DNA of 8,904 nt. Origin: Candidatus Aenigmarchaeota archaeon CG_4_9_14_3_um_filter_37_18. GTDB taxonomy: Archaea; Aenigmatarchaeota; Aenigmatarchaeia; CG10238-14. Both the position numbers and the translations under genes were made by a program. The notes beneath the pieces were generated by a model. It ran no database searches. It saw only the letters and a list, made by a program, of their open reading frames with translations, and had not been told where the DNA came from. The stretch is taken from contig PFTQ01000014.1 of assembly GCA_002789635.1 (NCBI GenBank), positions 1-8,904 of the forward strand. Direction: 5' to 3'. Shown piece by piece: positions 5,840-8,904 of this stretch (within the stretch, counting starts at the first letter, position 1; each line of letters begins with the position of its first letter).

Positions 5840-6123
5840 TTATCCAACTCTTTCAGGAATTTTTCTTTAGACATCTGACTATATCTACCTTCTTCTATAT
5901 CTCTCCAAGCTTCTTCAAGTAGCTTCAGGGTCTCTAAATCATCCCTTGTCATTTTAGTATCCAATTTCCTCAACACTATCATATCTCCATTATAACTGTT
6001 CATAGCGAAAATACTCCCTGTCTTTATTCCCAATTTTTCTCTGATATCTTTTGGTATTACTATTTGCCCTTTAGAACTAACTCTAGTTATTTCTGGAATT
6101 TCTTCAAAAGGTTTTTCTAACAT
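5833..6123 (-). CDS. AbrB/MazE-type antitoxin of the RelE-like toxin
   Basis: A 96-residue protein. The N-terminal swapped-hairpin DNA-binding domain is clear: TRVSSKGQIVIPKDIREK (13-30), continuing LGIKTGSIFAM. The C-terminal part (about 66-96: LLEEAWRDIEEG..SQMSKEKFLKELDKW) resembles the toxin-binding tail of RelB-type antitoxins, consistent with the RelE partner. It should bind and neutralise the toxin and repress its own promoter. The ATG is about 26 nt from a TATA-like box, with a perfect palindrome between them. The stop codon overlaps the toxin start in ATGGTAG. Confidence 0.88.
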   Translation of the reverse strand: MLEKPFEEIPEITRVSSKGQIVIPKDIREKLGIKTGSIFAMNSYNGDMIVLRKLDTKMTRDDLETLKLLEEAWRDIEEGRYSQMSKEKFLKELDKW

Positions 6124-6126
6124 ATT

Positions 6127-6143
6127 AGTAAGATTGTCTTACT
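6127..6143. promoter_or_regulatory. palindromic operator candidate of the AbrB/RelE operon
   Basis: AGTAAGA-TTG-TCTTACT is a perfect inverted repeat with 7-bp arms, starting 3 nt upstream of the antitoxin ATG. It fits a binding site for a dimeric AbrB-domain repressor. A TATA-like element directly upstream overlaps its edge. Confidence 0.6.
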
Positions 6144-6156
6144 TATATTTAAATTT
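6143..6156 (-). promoter_or_regulatory. TATA box of AbrB/RelE operon
   Basis: The minus strand reads AAATTTAAATATAAG, with the TATA core centred about 25 nt upstream of ATG 6123, again implying leaderless initiation. Confidence 0.5.
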
Positions 6157-6215
6157 ATCGATTGACTTTCTAATTGATTCAGCGTCTTTAAGAATGAAAT
6201 TAAAAAAATCTCGAA

Positions 6216-6286
6216 TGCACCAGCCGGGATTTGAACCCGAATCGCAAGCTTGGGAAGCTCGTATCCTGCCATTAGACTACTGGTGC
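6216..6286 (-). tRNA. tRNA-Gly (anticodon CCC)
   Basis: A compact 71-nt intronless gene. Acceptor GCACCAG pairs with CTGGTGC; discriminator A; no CCA encoded. D stem GTCT/GGAT with loop AATGGCA; anticodon stem CGAGC/GCTTG around TTCCCAA (anticodon CCC, reading GGG); T arm TCGGG-TTCAAAT-CCCGG with a T-G pair at its base. It has no oversized loop, unlike the tRNA-Glu gene. It sits between the AbrB/RelE promoter and the end of the four-span membrane protein gene, all on the minus strand. Confidence 0.93.
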
Positions 6287-6313
6287 CCATTGGATATACT
6301 AATTAATGAATAA

Positions 6314-6334
6314 CAAAAATAAAAAAGAAAAAGG
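6314..6334 (-). terminator. T-rich terminator of the four-span membrane protein gene
   Basis: Immediately after the stop codon region, the minus strand carries three T-runs in succession (TTTTT, TTTTTT, TTTTT, separated by C and A). This is typical of archaeal oligo-T termination, and it separates this gene from tRNA-Gly. Confidence 0.55.
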
Positions 6335-6341
6335 ATCGTTC

Positions 6342-6692
6342 TTATTTTTTGGCTAAATCAACAATGACTTTCAGGGAGACAACTGCTGCTGCTGGAGCGA
6401 CAAAAATTGCAATATTTGTCACCACGTTCTTGAACATTGGCCCAAGGTTAAGCAGCGTTATCCTATCGACGCCTGCTGTCCCCACTAACATCAATGCAAT
6501 CGCTGCAACAAGGAAGTTTCCTGTCTCTTTTTCTTGAATGTTCAAGAATCCGACAATCAACCCTGCAACCACTAGTATTAGCCCTACTGTTCCTGGATTC
6601 AAAGCTGTGGTGAACAGCCCCGTGACAATCGCTAGAAGCACTCCTAGTATGAATGCTAGCTCTCCCCAAGTTTTCAAACTTTTCTTTGGCAT
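6342..6692 (-). CDS. small four-span membrane protein, function unknown
   Basis: A 116-residue protein with a short basic N-terminus (MPKKSLKTWGE) and four hydrophobic helices, roughly 10-27, 33-50, 58-76 and 90-112. The loop after helix two reads NIQEKETGNFLVAAIALML, with a pair of charged residues. It reminds me of small membrane proteins frequent in DPANN archaeal genomes, but I know of no function. The start is supported by a TATA box (ATATAAAAAA on the plus strand at 6713-6722) about 25 nt upstream, predicting a leaderless transcript, and a T-rich terminator follows. It is a monocistronic unit. Confidence 0.75.
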   Translation of the reverse strand: MPKKSLKTWGELAFILGVLLAIVTGLFTTALNPGTVGLILVVAGLIVGFLNIQEKETGNFLVAAIALMLVGTAGVDRITLLNLGPMFKNVVTNIAIFVAPAAAVVSLKVIVDLAKK

Positions 6693-6712
6693 ACTACAGT
6701 TTTGTGAAAGTG

Positions 6713-6722
6713 ATATAAAAAA
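6713..6722 (-). promoter_or_regulatory. TATA box of four-span membrane protein gene
   Basis: The minus strand reads TTTTTTATAT, centred about 25 nt from ATG 6692. Confidence 0.5.
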
Positions 6723-6759
6723 GTTGTTGTATTATTGATGAGTGGTGAAAATAGGAAAG

Positions 6760-6769
6760 ATTTATAAAA
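6760..6769 (+). promoter_or_regulatory. TATA box of methyltransferase gene
   Basis: ATTTATAAAA on the plus strand lies about 60 nt before ATG 6825. Transcription would start near 6790, leaving a leader of about 35 nt, unlike the leaderless neighbours. No clear ribosome-binding site is seen in that leader. Confidence 0.45.
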
Positions 6770-6824
6770 TTAATCTAACATTATTGAATCTTACTTTGAT
6801 CTCCAAGTTAATGGGACTAATGAA

Positions 6825-7652
6825 ATGGCTGATCCACAAGAAATCGCAGAAATGTATGATTTAAAAACAACTCGAACAGGGTTAAATAGATCACTTGCTG
6901 AAGGGGATGGATTATTCTTTAATCACAACGGACTGGTTTTGCCAGGAGAAACACTTGAAATGTACGAAAGAAGTATCACTGATGAAAAAAGTAGATTAGA
7001 GCGCTTGCATGAAATAGAACAAAATTTAGTCCGTTTTGGCATATTGTATTTAGGTACTCCTACAGAAGGAATGATCGGTCTTGATGCTGGCTGTGGAGGT
7101 GGTGAATCAGGTATAATGATACATCGAAGTTTTGGATCAACTATTGAAGGGTTTACATTATCTCCAGAACAGGCGAGATATGGGAATGGAGCCGCAGAAA
7201 ATTATGGCTGCTCAGATAAAGTCAGATTTCATGTTGGAGATATGTTGAATCTGGAACGCCCCAAAGGTAGTTATGATTTTATCTGGGTTTGTGAAAGCAC
7301 CGAGCATGCCGCTGATCTAGATGCTATGTTCAGAGAATTTAATCGCGTAGCAAAATCACTATCAAGACTTGTCATAATAGCATGGTGCGCGGTTGATCCT
7401 AAGTTAAAAGAAGTGGTTGACAATCATTACCTAACAGATATACATCGATTTGATGAGTATTTGGAATCTGCACAAAGGCAAGGATGGAATCTTGCTGAAC
7501 ATGTTGACTTAACTGGAATGACTGCTCCTTACTGGGAATTAAGGTCACGGTCAGAAAATGGGACAGGAGCAGAGGAATTTATGTATTCTGATTTCAGAGA
7601 TAAAGGAATTGAATATCATCTTTTAGCTTTTGATAAACAAACCTATTGTTGA
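6825..7652 (+). CDS. SAM-dependent methyltransferase of the geranyl diphosphate 2-C-methyltransferase family
   Basis: A 275-residue class I methyltransferase. SAM motif I is GLDAGCGGGESG (85-96), followed by FGSTIEGFTLSPEQARYGN (103-121), acidic motif II in HVGDML (136-141), WVCEST (154-159) and the C-terminal block DLTGMTAPYWELR (228-240). From memory, Streptomyces GPP 2-C-methyltransferase shows the same signatures in the same order: DAGCGRGGS, FGSRVEGVTLS, NNEST, IHSRREYL (here IHRFDEYL), DLT..TLPYWELR and a terminal YRDGSFQY (here FRDKGIEY). The N-terminal DGLFFNHNG matches DGLYHHHYG. The substrate is thus probably a prenyl diphosphate or similar isoprenoid, though no terpene cyclase is in view. 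The usual GG after motif III is replaced by SLSR. Eight of 18 Arg codons are CGN, while sampled neighbours use mostly AGR; this suggests transfer. No alternative in-frame start is nearby. Confidence 0.82.
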   Translation: MADPQEIAEMYDLKTTRTGLNRSLAEGDGLFFNHNGLVLPGETLEMYERSITDEKSRLERLHEIEQNLVRFGILYLGTPTEGMIGLDAGCGGGESGIMIHRSFGSTIEGFTLSPEQARYGNGAAENYGCSDKVRFHVGDMLNLERPKGSYDFIWVCESTEHAADLDAMFREFNRVAKSLSRLVIIAWCAVDPKLKEVVDNHYLTDIHRFDEYLESAQRQGWNLAEHVDLTGMTAPYWELRSRSENGTGAEEFMYSDFRDKGIEYHLLAFDKQTYC

Positions 7653-7696
7653 TGTTTTAATACAAAAAGGTTTCAATTTTGAACACTCCTATCGAG

Positions 7697-7837
7697 CGCC
7701 GGGAGAGAGATTTGAACTCTCGAGCCCAAAGGGCACTGGATATCTCTGAACATCGACGTATCATCATCAATCAGATACCTCAGGGGTCATCATCGAACAC
7801 TCGAGTCCAGCGCATTACCTGATTCTGCCATCCCGGC
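7697..7837 (-). tRNA. tRNA-Ser (anticodon CGA) interrupted by a 58-nt intron
   Basis: Exon 1 is 7837-7800, exon 2 is 7741-7697. Acceptor GCCGGGA pairs with TCCCGGC; the discriminator is G, as in archaeal tRNA-Ser. The anticodon stem CTGGA/TCCAG is split by the intron, and the spliced loop would be CTCGAGA (anticodon CGA, reading TCG). The long variable arm GCCC-TTT-GGGC confirms a class II tRNA; T arm GAGAG-TTCAAAT-CTCTC. CCA is not encoded. Mature length is 83 nt. The intron sits at the canonical 37/38 site. A relaxed bulge-helix-bulge can be drawn with CTC of the anticodon loop pairing to GAG near the intron 3' end. Confidence 0.9.
7742..7799 (-). ncRNA. tRNA-Ser intron with dual-guide box C/D sRNA architecture
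   Basis: Reading the intron 5'->3' on the minus strand: box C ATGATGA (7793-7787), 12-nt guide CCCCTGAGGTAT (7786-7775), box D' CTGA (7774-7771), 3-nt spacer TTG, box C' ATGATGA (7767-7761), 12-nt guide TACGTCGATGTT (7760-7749), box D-like CAGA (7748-7745), then GAT to the splice site. Two perfect RTGATGA boxes, a perfect CTGA and two equal guides match archaeal C/D sRNAs that direct 2'-O-methylation with L7Ae, Nop5 and fibrillarin. The precedent is the C/D RNA in archaeal pre-tRNA-Trp introns, which circularise after splicing. The odd point is CAGA instead of CTGA at the terminal D box. Chance occurrence of this layout inside a 58-nt intron is unlikely. Confidence 0.75.
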
Positions 7838-7851
7838 AACACTAATTGTAG

Positions 7852-7860
7852 AATATTTAA
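7852..7860. promoter_or_regulatory. AT box between tRNA-Ser and MazG-like gene
   Basis: AATATTTAA is centred about 28 nt upstream of ATG 7885, fitting a leaderless MazG-like transcript. Its complement TTAAATATT lies about 20 nt from the tRNA-Ser 5' end and could also serve the divergent tRNA. Only one strong AT box is seen in this 47-nt gap. Confidence 0.4.
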
Positions 7861-7884
7861 CATTAACAAAGTTAATAATACTTT

Positions 7885-8169
7885 ATGCAAATAACACAAG
7901 CACAAGAATGGGTAAAAGATGCTTGGTCCAGGAGCGAGAAGAGAATGTCCAAACTCGCTGAATTAGCATCTTTCATGGAGGAATGTGGAGAACTAGGTGA
8001 AGCCATCCGGAAAATAGAACACGGTAAAGACAAGGAAGTTGATTTGGAGAAAGAAATGGGGGATATTTTGCTATGTCTACTAACACTTGCAATAAGATAT
8101 GACATTGACTTACAGAATGCATTTGACAGAACAATCGAAGCAACAAAGCAGAAATACCTGGTTAAATAA
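7885..8169 (+). CDS. MazG-like nucleotide pyrophosphohydrolase
   Basis: A 94-residue all-alpha protein with the MazG/dUTPase-like NTP-PPase metal-binding pattern: EECGELGEA (32-40) supplying Glu32, Glu33 and Glu36, and EKEMGDILLCL (55-65) supplying Glu57 and Asp60. Spacing and length match single-domain MazG-like enzymes, which hydrolyse (d)NTPs to monophosphate and pyrophosphate for nucleotide-pool cleaning. The substrate is not predictable. The short N-terminus and a TATA-like box about 28 nt upstream suggest leaderless initiation at ATG 7885. It is divergent from tRNA-Ser and followed by the SpoIIM-like gene 47 nt later, which has its own TATA box. Confidence 0.88.
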   Translation: MQITQAQEWVKDAWSRSEKRMSKLAELASFMEECGELGEAIRKIEHGKDKEVDLEKEMGDILLCLLTLAIRYDIDLQNAFDRTIEATKQKYLVK

Positions 8170-8177
8170 CGCTAAAA

Positions 8178-8186
8178 GTTTATATC
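8178..8186 (+). promoter_or_regulatory. TATA box of SpoIIM-like gene
   Basis: GTTTATATC lies about 35 nt upstream of GTG 8217, so transcription would start near 8207 and leave about 10 nt of leader holding GAGTGA as a possible ribosome-binding site. Confidence 0.5.
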
Positions 8187-8216
8187 ATCCTGAGCACAAA
8201 TTAATTGAGTGATTGA

Positions 8217-8904
8217 GTGGTTTTAGAAAGGCTCTTGTCAGGAAAAAGGAACAGGAAGCAGCCAATGCTGATCTTCTTCCTAAGCATTCTTATATCGATT
8301 ATCTCCTTGTTCATCTCCTATACGGTTTTTAAGGAAAACACAGGATTGTTTACAGTGGTGATTATCTCGCTGATAATGGTCCCTTTCATGAACACTATGA
8401 TGAGGTATGAAGAAGCGGAGACAGAAGAGTCTGGCCGCAATGAAGGCTTCTTCAAGAGGCATGGCGACATTATACTAGCTTATACAGCCCTTTTTCTTGG
8501 GATGATCTTCGCAATGTCAATCGTTTTTGTCATCCTTCCAGATGGGGTTGTAGAAAAGGTTTTTGACCAGCAGGTGGCAGAAGTCAAGCTTATCCAAGGG
8601 AAATTCACTTTCGGCAGCCAATTCCTCGACATACTCGCAAACAACTTCAGCGTTCTCATGCTTGCGTTCTTGTTCTCTTTCCTTCTCGGGACAGGAGCCG
8701 TTCTAATAATCTCATGGAATGCATCTGTCCTGTCAGCAGCAATAGGCCTGATCGCTAAGAGCCTAGGCGGGATTAGTGGTATACCAGTCGCTGTCCTAAC
8801 ATTCATCCCCCATGGAAGCTTTGAGATACTCGCATATTTCATAGGCTCTATAGCAGGAGGATTGGTTTCAGTGGCTGTGATGAGGAAGAAATCAAACAAC
8901 TTCT
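8217..8904 (+). CDS. SpoIIM-like (stage II sporulation protein M family) membrane protein, 3' end beyond window
   Basis: The visible 229 residues begin MVLERLLSGKRNRKQP, matching the conserved MVLE start of archaeal SpoIIM-like proteins as I recall them. The start is GTG directly after an in-frame TGA, so no longer protein is possible. About five hydrophobic helices are visible (roughly 17-36, 43-60, 84-108, 146-172, 208-222). Hallmarks are LFSFLLGTGAVLIISWNASV near 155 and IPHGSFEILAYFIGSIAGG near 200, the HG..E motif of the family. In Bacillus SpoIIM belongs to the engulfment machinery; in archaea the role is unknown and sporulation is not implied. The open frame reaches the last base of the window, probably close to the natural end. 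Confidence 0.85.
   Translation, partial: MVLERLLSGKRNRKQPMLIFFLSILISIISLFISYTVFKENTGLFTVVIISLIMVPFMNTMMRYEEAETEESGRNEGFFKRHGDIILAYTALFLGMIFAMSIVFVILPDGVVEKVFDQQVAEVKLIQGKFTFGSQFLDILANNFSVLMLAFLFSFLLGTGAVLIISWNASVLSAAIGLIAKSLGGISGIPVAVLTFIPHGSFEILAYFIGSIAGGLVSVAVMRKKSNNF

Noticed and set aside
7780..7783. A second CTGA inside the first guide of the intron sRNA as the D' box
   Set aside because: It would leave only a 3-nt guide after box C and 12 nt before C'; the CTGA at 7774-7771 gives a 12-nt guide and a 3-nt spacer, the standard layout.
7749..7786. Guides targeting the tRNA-Ser exons themselves, as in pre-tRNA-Trp
   Set aside because: The longest match found to the exons was about five bases (TCAGG in the D-loop), too short for guided methylation.
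7697..7837. Reading this gene as tRNA-Leu because of its long variable arm
   Set aside because: The discriminator is G and the anticodon is CGA, both fitting Ser; archaeal tRNA-Leu has A at position 73 and a Leu anticodon.
8280..8899. Two minus-strand open frames opposite the SpoIIM-like gene
   Set aside because: The plus strand encodes a recognisable membrane family in this region; the antisense frames lack family features.
8217..8904. Sporulation as a trait of this organism from the SpoIIM-like gene
   Set aside because: Archaeal members of this family occur in non-sporulating lineages; the name reflects distant homology only.

Overview
The window reads as an AT-rich archaeal chromosome fragment. 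TATA-like boxes lie about 25-30 nt upstream of start codons or tRNA 5' ends, and several mRNAs look leaderless. The tRNA genes lack an encoded CCA, and one carries an intron after position 37. The protein set (HerA ATPase, archaeal SpoIIM-like membrane protein, MazG-like pyrophosphatase, AbrB/RelE and HEPN/MNT modules) fits a small-genome archaeon. A DPANN lineage such as Woesearchaeota or Pacearchaeota is my best guess, but no marker gene here proves it.

Left part (1-2513): a minus-strand operon runs from a CPA-type cation/proton antiporter, through an uncharacterised multi-spanning membrane protein, to an agmatinase cut by the left edge. Divergent from it is a 38-residue single-span membrane peptide that looks leaderless.

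Central part (2532-6123): tRNA-Glu(CTC) has an oversized D-loop. Then comes a plus-strand HEPN/MNT toxin-antitoxin pair lying between two 33-bp direct repeats. Both repeats encode the last ten codons and stop of herA and differ only at three synonymous positions. The MNT stop codon abuts the herA stop codon. This is the footprint expected of a cassette inserted at the 3' end of herA. The HerA-like ATPase is long (696 aa), with a winged-helix-like region between two copies of a YYPxW element. Upstream of herA is a second toxin-antitoxin pair (AbrB-type antitoxin, RelE-type toxin). Both toxin-antitoxin promoters have a perfect palindrome between the TATA box and the start codon.

Right part (6216-8904): tRNA-Gly(CCC), a four-span small membrane protein, and a SAM-dependent methyltransferase that closely resembles the actinobacterial geranyl diphosphate 2-C-methyltransferase family. 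Then come a split tRNA-Ser(CGA), a MazG-like protein, and a SpoIIM-like membrane protein cut by the right edge.

The most striking element is the 58-nt intron of tRNA-Ser(CGA). It has the full layout of a dual-guide box C/D sRNA: C, 12-nt guide, D', 3-nt spacer, C', 12-nt guide, D-like box. The predicted targets of both guides resemble two nearby segments of 23S rRNA domain V next to the peptidyl-transferase centre. If correct, one transcript would yield a tRNA and a circular rRNA methylation guide.
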